A stretch of 64,000 bases of DNA, taken from contig CATNEN010000038.1 in the NCBI GenBank assembly GCA_950097015.1, positions 15,060,001 to 15,124,000 on the forward strand, given 5' to 3'. Shown piece by piece: positions 1 to 12,037 of the stretch. Origin of the DNA: Macrostomum hystrix. Taxonomy: Eukaryota > Platyhelminthes > Macrostomidae. The position numbers and the translations under genes are program-made. The first letter of the stretch is position 1. Each line of letters begins with the position of its first letter. The notes beneath the pieces were generated by a model. That model ran no database searches and was not told where the DNA came from. It was given only the letters and a program-made list of their open reading frames with translations.

Positions 1-410
1 CACCAACCATCTACAATGATCACCAACCATCTACAATGATCACCAACCATCTACAATGATCACCAACCATCTACAATGATCACCAACCATCTACAATGAT
101 CACCAACCATCTACAATGATCACCAACCATCTACAATGATCACCAACCATCTACAATGATCACCAACCATCTACAATGATCACTAACCATCTACAATGAT
201 CACTAACCACCTACAATGATCCCCAGCCATCTACAATGATCACCAACCATCTACAATGATCACCAACCATCTACAATGATCCCCAATCATCTACAATGAT
301 CACCAACCATCTACAATGATCACCAACCATCTACAAAGGTCCCCAACTATCTATAAATATCCCCAAACATTTTCAAGGATCCCAGAACATCTACAAAGAT
401 CCTCAGTCAA
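1..410. repeat. 20-bp minisatellite at window start
   Basis: Near-perfect tandem copies of a 20-bp unit (caccaaccatctacaatgat) from the first base, decaying after about position 330. It lies upstream of the first BTAF1 exon seen here, so it is most likely inside a BTAF1 intron that continues out of the window. Confidence 0.95.
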
Positions 411-446
411 ATATTCCCAACTATCTATTTAAATATTTAAGTTTTT

Positions 447-690
447 ATGTTATTCTCCTATCTCTCAGCTATGCTCAACCGCCTGCCTGAATGCTAGTAA
501 AAGTGTGATGTTATTCTCCTATCTCTCAGCTATGCTCAACCGCCTGCCTGAATGCTAGTAAAAGTGTGATGTTATTCTCCTATCTCTCAGCTATGCTCAA
601 CCGCCTGCCTGAATGCTAGTAAAAGTGTGATGTTATTCTCCTATCTCTCAGCTATGCTCAACCGCCTGCCTGAATGCTAGTAAAAGTGTG
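447..690. repeat. 61-bp tandem repeat, four copies
   Basis: Four almost identical 61-bp units, each containing ttattctcctatctctcag and gctagtaaaagtgtg. The unit holds a pyrimidine run ending in CAG, like a 3' splice site, but no exon follows it. Positions 691-1140 hold AT-rich sequence and degenerate ccctaatccc-like repeats, with nothing coding seen; they read as the end of a BTAF1 intron. Confidence 0.9.
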
Positions 691-1140
691 ATTTATTACC
701 GAATTCATAAAATAAATTGACAGAAACCTTGGACTCAACGGGTGTGTCCGGTCTGCTTACGTCACTGCTAACTCTGGAGGTCTGCAGCGAGCACCTGGAA
801 ATCGGCTGCTTCAATAAGGTTTAAATTGCGCCTTATAATAACAATAGTACTTTAATTGGTTGCATCATTCTGCCACAGAAACCAAATACCTAAGAGCTAA
901 TTTACACATGTGCATCCTAATCCTCACCCCTGTATTTTAATCCATTTTCTCTGGACCCTTATCCAGTATACCTAATTTTCGGGATAGGGATTCATAATCT
1001 TTGCACCCTACTCAACTATCCCTGTACCCTAATCCCCATCTCTACACCCTAAATCCCTCATTTCTACACCCTAATCCCTAATCTCTGCACCCTAATCCCT
1101 AATCCCCTGCATTCTATCTTTATAATCCCCATTCTCGCAG

Positions 1141-4100
1141 CTCTCAGACGCCCTGCTGCCCCTCTGCGACCGGCACCCGGGGCCATTGTCCAGCCCGGAC
1201 GCCCGTCTCCGTAATGCCGCCGCTCGCTTCTGCTCGGCCTGGTCCGTCCGCTGCCAGTCAGCCCGCACCAGGGCCGTCCAGCTGTGCCTGGACTGGCTGG
1301 GCCACGCGGACGCTCCGTGCCGTCTGGGAGGAGTCGAGCTGGCGTACATCCTGTCACGTGACTTAGACCTGCTCATCCTGCCCTACCTGGCGCTGCTGCT
1401 GCTACCCAGCCTCGGCCGCATGTCCGACCAATGCAACAGCGTGCGCAGCGCCTCGGCCAAGACCTTCGGCCGGCTGCTCCGCCTGCTGCCGTTGGAGTCA
1501 ACCGCAGCCGCGGCCGCCCAGGACACTCTGCCCAAGGAGCTGGCTGCTAGGCGCGACGCCGAGCGCGGCTTCATCGACTGTCTGCTGCATCCGAGCCGGG
1601 CCGTGGCCTACTCGCCGCCGGTGGCTGTGAAGGCCCGCCTGCGCAGCTACCAGCAGGAGGGCGTCAACTGGCTGGTGTTCCTGCGTCGCTACGGACTGAA
1701 CGGTGTCCTAGCCGACGATCTGGGACTGGGAAAAACTCTCATGGCCATCTGCGCCCTGGCTGGGGAGCACAGAGAGAGACTGGATCGGTTTCAGGTGCGT
1801 TGGGATATTTTTAGAGGTTTTATTTAAGAATGTAGTGTTAGGGGATTTATCCCTGTAAAAAATTCGGCTGCTTCTTCGGCGGGTTTTTTGTGCCAAATAA
1901 AAGTGGAATCTACCGAAATCCCCCCTATCTCGCAAGAGTAAAGAAACCACCCAGGAAGCAGCCGATGTGATCGTAAATTGTGCAGAAACCGCCGAAAAAT
2001 CACCCGAACCAGTGGCCCATGGGACAACCAGAGAATTCTTTACAGTCGATTCCTCGGCGGTTTCTGAGCATGGAATCTTCCGAACTGGAGGATTCTTTGG
2101 GTGATTCCATTTTGCCACCAAGAAGCACCGAGAAACCGCCCAGTTGGGTAGATTCCAAGCATGGAATCATCCGATTGGTCTGTTTCCAGCGTTCGGCTGT
2201 TTCTTTTTCTGGAAACACCGCAGATTCCAACTGGAAATACCCAAAGAAACATCCCAATTTTTTAGCGGGATGTAAGGATATTTGGGTATTTATTAGGGTA
2301 TGTGGGATATTATAGGAGCTTTGGCTGTAAGTGGTTGAGCTCCGCTCTTCTGAACTACTGTTGAAATCTTGGAATTCTTAGAAAATAATTCGTTTCCTCG
2401 AGCAAGATACTTTATTTCCAATCGCTTCGCTACACCCGTTTGGATTCACCATTGTTTAGCTGTGAGATGTGCCTAGGTGATCATTTCTATGTATCTGGAA
2501 TACTCTGCGATTTTTATCCCATTCACATCCCACTTATCAACCGCAGGCCAGCAACAAGCAGTCGGACCGGCCGCTGCCCTCCCTGGTGATCTGCCCAGCA
2601 ACCCTCACCGGCCACTGGCTCTACGAGATGGAAAAGTTCATTAGTGACGAATCATCAATACCGCTAGTTGTCAATGGCAACAGACAGACGCGGCGGGCTC
2701 AAATTGAAAAATTTGTTAAAATGCATCTTCGTTCGCCAGTGAAGTCCGGCTGCCACATCATTATCACCTCCTTTGATGCTGTGCGCAAGGACGCTGACCT
2801 GTTTGCGTGAGGCATCGGACATTGTACTTTTCACCTTATCGCAACCCACCAGCCTCCCCAGATCCTGGATCCTCACACTGACCCACCAGCCTCCTCAGAT
2901 CCTCAGATCGACCCACCAGCCTCCCCAGATTGCCACACCAGCATCCCCACATTGACCCACCAGCCTCCTCAGATCCTAAGATTGACCCACCAGCCTCCTC
3001 AGATCCTAAGATTGATCCACCAGCCTCCCCAGATTTTCAGATTGACCCACCAGCCTCCCCAGATCCTCAGATCGACCCACCAGCCTCCCCAGATCCTCAG
3101 ATTGACCCACCAGCCTCCCCAGATCCTCACATTAACCCACCAGCCTCCCCAGATCCTCAGATTGACCCACCAGCCTCCCCAGATCCTCACATTGACCCAC
3201 CAGCCTCCCCAGATCCTCAGATTGACCCACCAGCCTCCCCAGATCCTCAGATTGACCCACCAGCCTCCCCAGATCCTCAGATTGATCCACCAGCCTCCCC
3301 AGATCCTCACATTGACCCACCAGCCTCCCCAGATCCTCAGATTGACCCACCAGCCTCCCCAGATCCTCAGATTGATCCACCAGCCTCCCCAGATCCTCAC
3401 ATTGACCCACCAGCCTCCCCAGATCCTCAGGTAAACTAACTTCGCTCTCTCTTCTTCATATATTGTTTTAGTGAAATCGGTTGGAACTATTGCATCCTTG
3501 ATGAAGGACACATAATAAAAAATCCCAAATCCAAGGTGAGTCAAGTTAAATTTATTATGAACGTTTTTCTGATGGACGAATTTATTTTCAATTTTAGTAT
3601 TTTGGTCTACCCTACCGATTTCAGCTAAGCTTGGCGGTGAAGTCATTGAAATGCCAGCATCGTCTAGTACTGACTGGCACCCCAATTCAAAATGGAGTCC
3701 ACGAGTTGTGGGCGATTTTCGATTTCCTGATGCCCGGCTATCTGGGCACTGAGGCCGAGTTCTCATCGGCATTCGCCAAGCCAATCCAGGGCTCGCGTGA
3801 CGTTAAAGCCGGCGCCGAGGACCAGACTAGGGGCACCCTGGCACTGGAGGCTCTGCATCGTCAGACCCTGCCGTTTATGCTGCGCAGGCTCAAAGAGGAT
3901 GTGCTCAGGGATCTGCCACCTAAGATCTGCCAGGACTATTATTGTCAGCTGAGCCCTCTGCAGGTGTGTTATAAATTCCTACCTGTTGTAATTCATTTCT
4001 ACCTGTTCTAATTCATTCTAACCTGTTCGAATTCATTCCTACCTGTTATAAATACTTCCTACCTGTTCTAATTAATTCCTACCTTTTCTAATGTTCTAAC

Positions 4101-5805
4101 TAATTCCTACCTGTTCTAATTCTTTCCTACCTGTTCTAATTCATTCCTACCTGTTCTAATTCATTCCTACCTGTTCTAATTCATTCCTACCTGTTCTAAT
4201 TCATTCATACCTGTTCTGATTTATTCCTACCTGTTCTAATCCATTCCTGCCTGCTCTCTTCTGTCCCTACTGCTATGTTCCGATAAATTTTACTTCGATT
4301 GAATATCAATTTAATCGTAGTTATTACAAAACAATTTACTATAAGTAGTCAGCCATTAACCGAACAGTTTTATTTTACCTCCCATTATCAGGCGCAGCTC
4401 TACGAGAAATTCTGTCGAAACAGCCACCTGGGCTCTTCGGAGCAGGGCTCCAGTGATTCCAGCGAGAATCGGCAGCACATTTTTCAGGTTGGTTTTAACT
4501 GCCCTAATCTTAACTGCCTAAAAACATATTTTCCCGTTGGTCTAAGATTCGAACTCCCGAACTCACGACCTATCATCTATCATATTCCTTTCCACGCCAG
4601 GCGCTCCACTTTCTGCGCAAGATCTGCAACCATCCGGCCCTCGTGCTCGACTCCGCCAGTCAGCATCAGCACAAGAATGTGGCCACCGTGGAGAGCTCCG
4701 GCAAGTTCAGCGCCCTACGCCAGCTGCTGTCCGACATTGGCCTCACTGGCGACAACCGCATCGGCGTCGTCAGCCAGCACCGGGTGCTGGTGTTTGCCCA
4801 GACCAAAGCCACCCTGGACCTTGTTGAGCGTCTGATCTTTCGCGACAGCGACATGGTACACCTGCGTCTGGACGGCTCTGTGCCAGCGGCCGACAGGCAC
4901 AGCCTTGTATTGAAGTTCAACTCGGATCCTAGCATTGACGCCCTGCTGTTGACCACCTCTGTTGGCGGCCTCGGCTTGAATCTGACTGGCGCTGATACCG
5001 TGATATTTGTTGATCACGACTGGAATCCTATGCGCGATCTGCAGGCAATGGACAGGGCGCATCGGATTGGACAGACCCGGGCTGTTAGCGTCTACCGACT
5101 GCTGACTAGGGACACCATCGAGGAGAAGATTATGAAGTGAGTTCTTTAATCCCCGATAGCACACCTCAAGGTGTCTAACTGGGACTTTCACTGCCTAACA
5201 CCTGATGATGTCTAACTGGGACTTTCACTGTCTAACACCTGATGATGTCTAACTGGGACTTTCACTGTCTAAGACCTGATGATGTCTAACTATGAATTAA
5301 CCTATCTAGCACCGGAGAATATCTATCTGGGAATTGAACTGTCTAACACCTGAGGATATATATCAGTGGAACATGTAGGACACTGCCTAACAGGTCACGA
5401 TATATGTAATAGGGAAATGGCTATCTAACACCGGAGAATATTTATTAGTCGCACACATGCTAATCAATCAATCAACTCGCCGTCAGGTACCAGAAGTTCA
5501 AGACGGCAGTAGCCAACACTGTAGTGAACGCGGACAACGCCAATCTGGAGTCGCTTGGCACCGACCAGCTGTTGGACCTATTCGAATTCTCATCTTCAGC
5601 TTCCAGCTCGTCAAAGTCTGGCGCCGATGGCAAAGAGTCTGGCGCCAGACGACGCGCCAAGCAGGCAATGTCCAAGACCCTGGGCACCATGCTAGCCTCG
5701 GTGTCCGGCAGCTCTGGCGGCGGGTCGTCCGCTGCCGACGCCGAAATGTCAGTTGATTACGAAGAAGAGTTCGACATGACCCAGTTTGTGGAGCTATTGT
5801 CTTGA
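1141..5805 (+). CDS. BTAF1: BTAF1/Mot1 TBP-associated Snf2 ATPase, 3' part (7 exons)
   Basis: C-terminal part of the Swi2/Snf2 ATPase that removes TBP from DNA in the nucleus. Exons read as 1141-1794, 2547-2806, 3472-3535, 3625-3963, 4392-4487, 4601-5136 and 5487-5805; phases agree and the sum is 2268 nt (755 aa plus stop). Visible motifs in order: YQQEGVNWL; motif I DDLGLGKT (about residue 198); the DEGH box (exon 3); LTGTPIQN (exon 4); the helicase C core with [15 protein letters not shown] and DRAHRIGQ; and the Mot1-type tail [14 protein letters not shown]. The first exon starts at an acceptor, so the HEAT-repeat N-terminus lies outside the window. Human BTAF1 is about 1,849 aa, so roughly 40% is present. 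An AATAAA lies 139 nt after the stop. Identity is secure from the order and the specific motifs. Confidence 0.96.
1866..2260. repeat. Dispersed-repeat tail in BTAF1 intron
   Basis: Positions 1866-1936 nearly match 51107-51170, where the same sequence (gctgcttcttcggcgggttt) follows a tRNA-like SINE head. This is probably a headless SINE tail. Up to about 2260 follow imperfect internal repeats of gattcca and aaaccgcc motifs. No coding evidence. Confidence 0.6.
2860..3430. repeat. 30-bp minisatellite in BTAF1 intron
   Basis: About 18 copies of a 30-bp unit built on gacccaccagcctccccaga and tcctcagatt. The array fills the intron between the exons ending at 2806 and starting at 3472. Unit length is a multiple of three, so long reading frames appear on both strands; these are artefacts. 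Confidence 0.95.
3970..4255. repeat. 20-bp minisatellite in BTAF1 intron
   Basis: Degenerate tandem array of ttcctacctgttctaattca. It begins within about ten bases of the splice donor at 3964 and stops before the acceptor at 4391. Confidence 0.9.
5160..5440. repeat. Degenerate ~36-bp tandem repeat in last BTAF1 intron
   Basis: Diverged units around cacctgatgatgtctaactg followed by ggactttcactgtctaa. The array sits between the donor at 5137 and the acceptor at 5486. Confidence 0.8.
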
Positions 5806-5943
5806 CTGCGGATGAAGGATTATCGTGTTTATTAGCATGTAAGGAATTACAATTTATATGAAAATGTATTTTTGGCATATTTTTCTATTGTAATTGACGA
5901 GTATAAGGTGTTTTTTGTCAATTTACCAGCTAGATGTTCTTTA

Positions 5944-5949
5944 AATAAA
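5944..5949 (+). terminator. Poly(A) signal AATAAA of BTAF1
   Basis: Canonical AATAAA 139 nt after the BTAF1 stop codon, the first one downstream of it. Positions 5950-6925 are AT-rich intergenic DNA; a TATA-like tatataaaa near 6780 is the only possible signal, and no gene start follows convincingly. Confidence 0.6.
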
Positions 5950-6924
5950 GTTCCATGGTTTGAAATGCAGTAGCGTTTCTAAGAATCCAAGTCTTTGTGT
6001 CTAGAAATCGACAATTTTTTATGTAAGTATGGCTAGTTATCTCGGAATAGGGATTTCTTGGAATGACACGTAGTTTCTAAGAATGTGGTGAGATTGATTA
6101 GAATTTAGTTCTAGTCGATGCGGTGAGATATTTAGGAATCTAAATTGATTTCTTAGAATGCCGGAAAGATTTCTAGGAAAGTGTCAATTTTAAGGTGTTT
6201 AGTTAGTTTTTCAAATACAACGCAAGCCATATTATGTAAATTTAATTACTTATATATGTGTAATTCGCAGAATCGATTGCTACATGTATTAAACGACAAT
6301 TTATTTAGAATGCAAGTAAAAATAATTTAATTTTAGGTAATGGCTATAATATTTTTTAAATGGTTTAGTTGTAATTTTGTTAATTTAAACAAATTGATGT
6401 TGCAGTCAGTAATGTTGCTGTTTTAATAATCTATTCAATGCTTTTTTGTAACTGTAATTCAACTTATTTTTGCAACTTTCGATGTTATATTTTTGTCTAT
6501 TATTACAATTTGTGTTTGTCTGTTTATTCAATTTAGTTCTCATGGTCAAGCTCACACGATGCATAAAACGAGTAAAACTATTTTAATAAAATGTTTCAAG
6601 TTCAAAACATAGCTGAAACTGCTGCCTTCCCTGAGGTCAGCCCGTCTGTGGCTGAGATGTGGCCGACGACAAAAAAAATTGACCGACGCTGTTGCTTAGC
6701 TTCGACAGATTGAGTCGAATATTCTAGTTTGTCTCAATTTCGCTTTCGAAATGACAGCTTTTAAGTCCGTTTAAATTATTATATAAAATCGAGTTCACGC
6801 TTACTATTAGTAGTTACAACATCCACAATCACAAAACATCCGCATCGTCGAGATATTCAACGATTCTCGTCGGGTGTCTGGTTGTCGCCACACACGCCCA
6901 ACACACTAGAAATTCCTCGAGCGT

Positions 6925-7694
6925 TTTCCAGAATGAGGTCCTGGCCATCAGCTACTGCGCTGCGGAGCTGAACGAGAAAAACATCTCAGGCAGGACTATC
7001 ATCTTTCACTCGGACAGGCTGCTCTGCAAGCCCTCTGTCACACCACCACGACCTCCCGGACAGTCTCTGACTGTGTCCGGTAGCTTAACAACCTGGCCGG
7101 TAAGAATACCGTCAGACTCCATACCAGGGCATGCCGGTTTTCCTGGAAACGAGCTTGCTGACTCCCTGGCCAAGCAAGGAGGCGCTAGCTCTGCGCCGGG
7201 CCCCTGCCCCCCCGGTTCCAATTCCGAACACCGTCATCTATATTCAGATTAATGACTGGGCCGCCAACCTTCATCTTGCCCGGTGGAGAAGCGCCATTAA
7301 TTGCCGCCAATACAAAGCGGCAGTCTCAGTGCCATCCACTCGGCTCCGGAAGGTCCTCCTAAACCAGACCCGGAAGGACATCCGGGCCCTCACCATGACC
7401 CTCACGGGTTATGGATGCTACGCCAGGCACTGTTTCCTCCGAGGAGACTTCCGGAGTGAGCTGTGCCCGTTCTGCAACCTTAAGAACGAGGATGCCCTGC
7501 ACTTCGTCTGCCAATGCCCTTTCTTCACCAAAGAGAGGCTTAATCACCTCGGACCAAACCCATCCATGGATGACGTTTGCAGATCCGAGAACATCCCGCG
7601 GCTCGTCCGGTTCCTAAGGGCTACCAGACGAGCATCTTTCTTCCCTAGCGAAGAGCAAGCTGCAGCGTTGGGTGGTGACTGGCTGAGAGACTAG
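6925..7694 (+). pseudogene. 5'-truncated non-LTR retrotransposon relic (RNase H and zinc finger)
   Basis: The translation shifts frame several times but resembles the end of a LINE ORF2. First comes an RNase H-like stretch (FQNEVLAISYCAAELNEKN, then IIFHSD, then IPGHAGFPGNELADSLAKQ, the usual HxGxxGNExAD signature). A second frame (7131-7694) carries a terminal zinc finger of the CX2CX7HX4C type (CPFCNLKNEDALHFVCQCP). At least one frameshift and an in-frame stop separate the parts, and no reverse transcriptase precedes them, so the copy is dead. The 3' flank (7694-8170) recurs at 28217-28685 and 34869-35285. The clade (I/Jockey/Tad-like) is a guess. Confidence 0.75.
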
Positions 7695-8170
7695 ACCATG
7701 GTGTCCTGTTTTCGAGCTGCTCCTAGTATTTTAGCTTAATCAGTGAAATTTGAGAAAGTCGCGTCAGGATGTCCATTGTGGCCTAGTTCCACCTGTTGTT
7801 GCCCCTGTAGGTCCAGCAAATCCGTCTAGATAAAGGTAGGTGACCACCGAAGACGGAGATGATGCATGCACATTCGAGTGACATTCAGATAAATCTTCAA
7901 TGCCTTGCACCGCGCCTCAGTGCTGCCTTGCCAATTCGTGTATAGGGGTGAAGTCATATAGTCATGAAATACACTAGCTCTTATGGGAAAAATCGGACCT
8001 TCGGCCAGAAAAATTGAATATCTCGACGGTCTGAAGAGCTGGCGACTTGTTTCTTGTTTCAGAAGATGCGCAACAAAAAGTTGGCCCGTGTTCTTGAGTT
8101 TCGTGTGCTTGCATTGTTCCGTTCGGGTGCAGCAAAAAAGTGGTCCCCCTCCCTTGGTAGTTCTACTGTT
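7694..8170 (+). repeat. Dispersed repeat, copy 1 (3' tail shared with CEP97 introns)
   Basis: This stretch shares long similarity with 28217-28685 (same strand) and 34869-35285 (opposite strand). Shared landmarks are ggtgaccaccgaagacggag, gaatatctcgacggtctgaa and the terminus cttggtagttctactgttaa. Copy 1 runs on from the LINE relic. A further segment at 8170-8273 is shared with 35413-35512. Confidence 0.8.
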
Positions 8171-8299
8171 AAAGGGCGAAAAATTTTCATTCGGATGGTG
8201 GACTTTCACGAAAATCGGTCATTCGGTTTGGGAGCTATCGGGAAATAGGCAGTGGTTATTTGAAATACCTTGTGGTCTTTCTCGAGGTTGGAAACCGTG

Positions 8300-8535
8300 G
8301 TATTTCTACTCTAACCAATAAATGTGGTGTAGAACGCCTCACCCAGCCTCAATTACACGCTAGCTCATGCTCGTACCCATTTACCAGCTGGATGAACTGA
8401 AACAATTATGCAGAGTTAAGTTTCTCGCCAAAAGGACACAACTTGTTCCAGTTGCAGGTAAGGAATCGAACCCCGATCTTTCGAACTCGAAAGTCCGACT
8501 CTCTAACCAGTTGGCCGCAACCCGAAATTGTAATA
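8300..8535 (-). mobile_element. tRNA-derived SINE (minus strand)
   Basis: On the minus strand a tRNA-like head carries an A-box-like tggttagagag and a perfect B box ggttcgattcc. It is followed by gtgtccttttggcgagaaac and a tail with cagctggtaaatgggtacg. Head, central region and tail in this order are typical of metazoan SINEs. The tRNA part would not fold as a functional tRNA without mismatches. Confidence 0.75.
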
Positions 8536-8891
8536 TTTATTATTAGAATTTGCCTTGAAACGCGGTAAGCAGTCTCTCTGCCTCTAATCAACTCTCATAC
8601 CTCACTGTTCGAGTACATTGTTTGTGGCATTGACTATGGTGTGTAGCAAATTTAGCCTACTCATTTTCTGTCTGTCCTTCTCTTTCATTATTCTTTCCGC
8701 TGCAGATATAATATAGCTTCAAGAGAAGGTATTTTCGGCTTGTATTTTAAACTGCGGATGCGAAAATACTTAGCCGCTCGTAGAAGTGCGAGTTTTTTAA
8801 TTAATGGTAAGAATTTTTTTGTGTCAATTTTTATCTATTTTTTTCAATCAGTCTTCTACGCTTAAAGCTGTAGGCTTTCGTTGCATTGCAG

Positions 8892-11800
8892 AAGTGGCAC
8901 GCCAAGGTACTTCTGCTTCTGCTCTGTTCCCATGCGGTTCAGATGCTTAATCATGGCAATTACAGGGGGGAGTCAAACACTGGAGCAGCAATTGGAATCG
9001 ACTTTGGTGCAGCTCATGTCAGGTGGGTTCAGTGTTATTTTATTTATATTAGTAATATTATATGAATATGAATAGAATATGAATATGAATATGAATATGA
9101 ATAGACAGTTCATTGTCAACTGGGGGATCATTGTCAACTGGGGGATCATTGTCAACTGGGGGATCATTGTCAACTGGGGGATCATTGTCAACTGGGGTAT
9201 CATTGTCAACTGGGGGATCATTGTCAACTGGGGGATCATTGTCAACTGGGGTATCATTGTCAACTGGGGGATCATTGTCAACTAGGGTATCATTGTCAAC
9301 TGGGGTATCATTGTCAACTGGGGGATCATTGTCAACTAGGGTATCATTGTCAACTGGGGGATCATTTTCAACTGGGGGATCATTTTCAACTGGGGTATCA
9401 TTGTCAACTGGGGTATCATTGTCAACTGGGGTATCATTGTCAACTGGGGGATCATTGTCAACTGGGGTATCATTGTCAACTGGGGGATCATTGTCAACTC
9501 GGGGATCATTGTCAACTGGGGGATCATTGTCAACTGGGGGATCATTGTCAACTGGGTGATCATTGTAGCCTAGAAAAGCTGAAAATACAGCTGCTAAAAA
9601 GTATATACAAGACGAATTAAAAATATTTCTGCTCCCCGAAGGGGGGCAAAACATGCTAGTAATAATTCTAAAGACGACGGGAGTGGATGTTGGAAAAGGT
9701 CCATGGGCTCGAAACTCGATGGCCGCATCTGGCCTCGGGCCGGAGGTTTCCGACCTCTGATCTGACTTATCGTCTAAAAATTATAGCGAAATTCGTGCAA
9801 AACACTTTAGAGCCGCCGTATTCAGAGATGGCCGGCACAAGGTGCTAAAAAACGAACAGGGAAGCGAACTGACGCCAGCATTCGTTGCATTCACGCCCGA
9901 CGGACATAGGCTCATTGGAGACGAAGCCAAGAGCCAATTGGTGTCGAATCCGAAGAACACCGTGTTTTCTCTGTTCCCAATTCTGGGCGGGCGCAATTTC
10001 GACGATGAAGCGGTGCAGAATCACACGGAGTCCGTGCCCTACTCCATATTCAGCAGTCGCCAGAAGGCTACAGTTGATATTAAATTTGGTGGACGAACCG
10101 AATCATTCTCCACTGAAGAGTTAGTTGCGATGCTGCTCTCCAAGATGAAAGAGATCGCCGAGAAGTATCTAAACGAACAGGCGAGCAGCGCGATCATCAG
10201 CGTCAGCAGCTGCCTCACCTACTCGCAGCGAAGAGCAATGCGAGATGCCGGTAAAATTTGCGGATTCCAAGAGGTGCACATCGTCAACGCTCACATGACT
10301 ACCGCGCTGGCTTACCTGCTTAACGTTGAAATGTTCATCCCGAAGCGCGTCCTGATTGTTGACGCCGGTGCGGCTTCTCTGGGCGTGGCCGTTGTGTCCA
10401 TTGGCAACGGAGCAATCAGGACGTTGGCACAGGACTGCTCAGGCAGCATTGGTGGGGAAATATTTCAGCAGCGCATCTCCAGTTACTTGGAAAGACTGTA
10501 CGAGACTAAGAATGGCCGTAGTATGGCTCTGAGACTGCGCCGAAATCCTAAGGCGCAGCAGAAGCTTCGCAGAGAGGCTGAAAAAGCTGTCAGAACTCTG
10601 TCGTCCAAGGATTTTTCCGATATTGACGTCGACGCCTTATTAAACTGTGCAGATTTTTCCGAGGTGCTGATGCAATCTCGGTTTGAAGAGCTGAACCTGG
10701 ATCTGCTGAAGAGCTCCGTTGATCTTGCTGAACAGGTGGTGAACAGAGCTGGCCCGAAAGCAAAACAAATTGACGACATCTTGCTAGTCGGAGGAAGCAG
10801 CAGGATTCCCATGCTGCGAACTTTGATTCAAAACGCTTTCTATGATATACAGCTAAGCGAAGTGGTCGATCCGGACACGTCATCGGCTATTGGAGCAGCC
10901 GTCTGGGCTGGCAGCTTGGGCGGACGAGCGTTCGACGACGGCATCATCGGAGCGTTCAAACCGGGCCTGTTGTCCTCTGGCAATTTTGCCCTGGTCGACA
11001 GCACATCAAACTGCCTGGGCTACCAGGCAAAAAAATACTATTTTAGCAAGGTTATTTCGCAGAATGATCCGCTTCCGGCTACATCAGAGGTAAAAGTTTC
11101 TCTGCCAGATATTGACGATGACAAGGTGAGCGAAGCCACCCTCGCGGTGTTAGAGGGCGAACAGCTCTTTGCGTTGAACAAGAATCACCTTGGATCCGTC
11201 AGTTTGTACTTTCAGTCGACCACGTTTCCTGCCCTATGGGCCAACTTCACGGTCAACAACGAGCATGTAGTTAAGGTACGTTGGTAACTTAAAAACGTGT
11301 TTGATTATGCAGATACTAATCAGTCTATTACCCCCATTTGACTATTAATAACTAAACTATGCAAAGCAAGTCAAGCAGTACAATTTTCTTTGAGCTAGTT
11401 CTTCAATCCATCTAAAATATGTTATGGCTTCAGAACCTCAATTGACAACTTCATAATCCAAACTTTTGACTGAAGTCCAAATCACTTGGGCATGTAACTT
11501 ATATATACTCGTATGTAAAAATATTTTCGTATTAGTGGTAGTTCAGCTGGGTGAACTGAAGCAGTGCAGATTTAAGTGGCTTGCTAAAGGATACTAATTG
11601 TTACGGTGCATTACCACACTACAATACGGTAGCGAGGTCCTTGTCTTCTATCGACTTTTCGAACCAAATTTTAGGTCTCGCTTCGAGAAATGAAGGCTGG
11701 CACAATAAATTCAGCAATCTTTGATCATCGATTGGAGCTCAAAGAGATAAGGCGAATGAGCAACCGTTTGCAGGCATTCACGGACAGCGATCGATGGGAG

Positions 11801-12037
11801 GCCAAGCGAATGGAGGCCAGGGACGATCTGGAATCATTGGCCTATCGAATGCGGCAAAGGCTGGACGAGGACACGCCAGCTGATAGTGGCAGTAGCGAGG
11901 TGGAATGGACTAGGGCGCAGCGGGCGGCTCAACGAGCAATCGACTGGTTGGATATGCACGGATCCGACGCTGATGCGGGCGAGTTCATTCAGAGGAAACG
12001 GGAACTAGGGCTTGCTGGACAAAAGACTGAGCTGTAG
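8892..12037 (+). CDS. Divergent ER-type HSP70 (BiP/GRP78-like, probable pseudo-ATPase)
   Basis: Exons 8892-9022, 9811-11275 and 11675-12037 splice in phase to 1959 nt. With one initiator Met this gives about 653 aa, the length of BiP. Order: hydrophobic signal-like KVLLLLLCSHAV; nucleotide-binding domain starting IGIDFGAAHVRAAV; BiP-like NPKAQQKLRREAEKAVRTLS; LLVGGSSRIPML; substrate-binding beta region; helical lid; C-terminal KTEL, an ER-retention variant. The ATP-site motifs are eroded: the usual GIDLGTT is GIDFGAA, DLGGGTFD is DAGAASLG, and the AKRLIGR stretch is changed. Signal peptide plus KTEL argue for the ER lumen. No in-frame ATG lies between the acceptor at 8891 and the hydrophobic segment; the first is 8943. 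The start is therefore in an upstream exon or a spliced leader. The intact frame argues against a pseudogene. HSPA13 is excluded because it lacks the substrate-binding part. Confidence 0.88.
9108..9560. repeat. 18-bp minisatellite in HSP70 intron 1
   Basis: About 25 copies of ggatcattgtcaactggg in the intron between 9022 and 9811. The 18-bp unit gives long open frames on both strands that encode only simple repeats and are not genes. Confidence 0.95.
9695..9766 (+). mobile_element. Right end of a hAT-like element (relic)
   Basis: The run ggccgcatctggcctcgggc followed by cggaggtttccgacctctga matches the right end of the complete hAT-like element at 27552-28209 with a few changes. No matching left end was found, so this is a truncated copy in the HSP70 intron. 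Confidence 0.55.
11531..11665 (-). mobile_element. SINE fragment in HSP70 intron 2
   Basis: Contains cagctgggtgaactgaagca and gcagatttaagtggcttgct, related to the central part and tail of the SINE at 8300-8535 in the same orientation. No tRNA-like head with a good B box is visible. Confidence 0.45.

Noticed and set aside
1186-1827. Stand-alone gene starting at 1186
   Set aside because: The codon there is TTG, and the frame continues upstream to an acceptor at 1140 and ends at a donor at 1794; it is a BTAF1 exon.
2930-3784. Proline-rich and tryptophan-rich repeat proteins in the BTAF1 intron
   Set aside because: They are the two strands of a 30-bp intronic array, and one overlaps BTAF1 exons in antisense.
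7131-7694. Host zinc-finger gene
   Set aside because: The preceding RNase H-like sequence in another frame and the CX2CX7HX4C finger identify a degraded LINE end.
8743-8816. Upstream coding exon for the HSP70 (ATG near 8759, donor ggtaag near 8809)
   Set aside because: Joining it to the acceptor at 8891 gives the wrong phase and an early stop.
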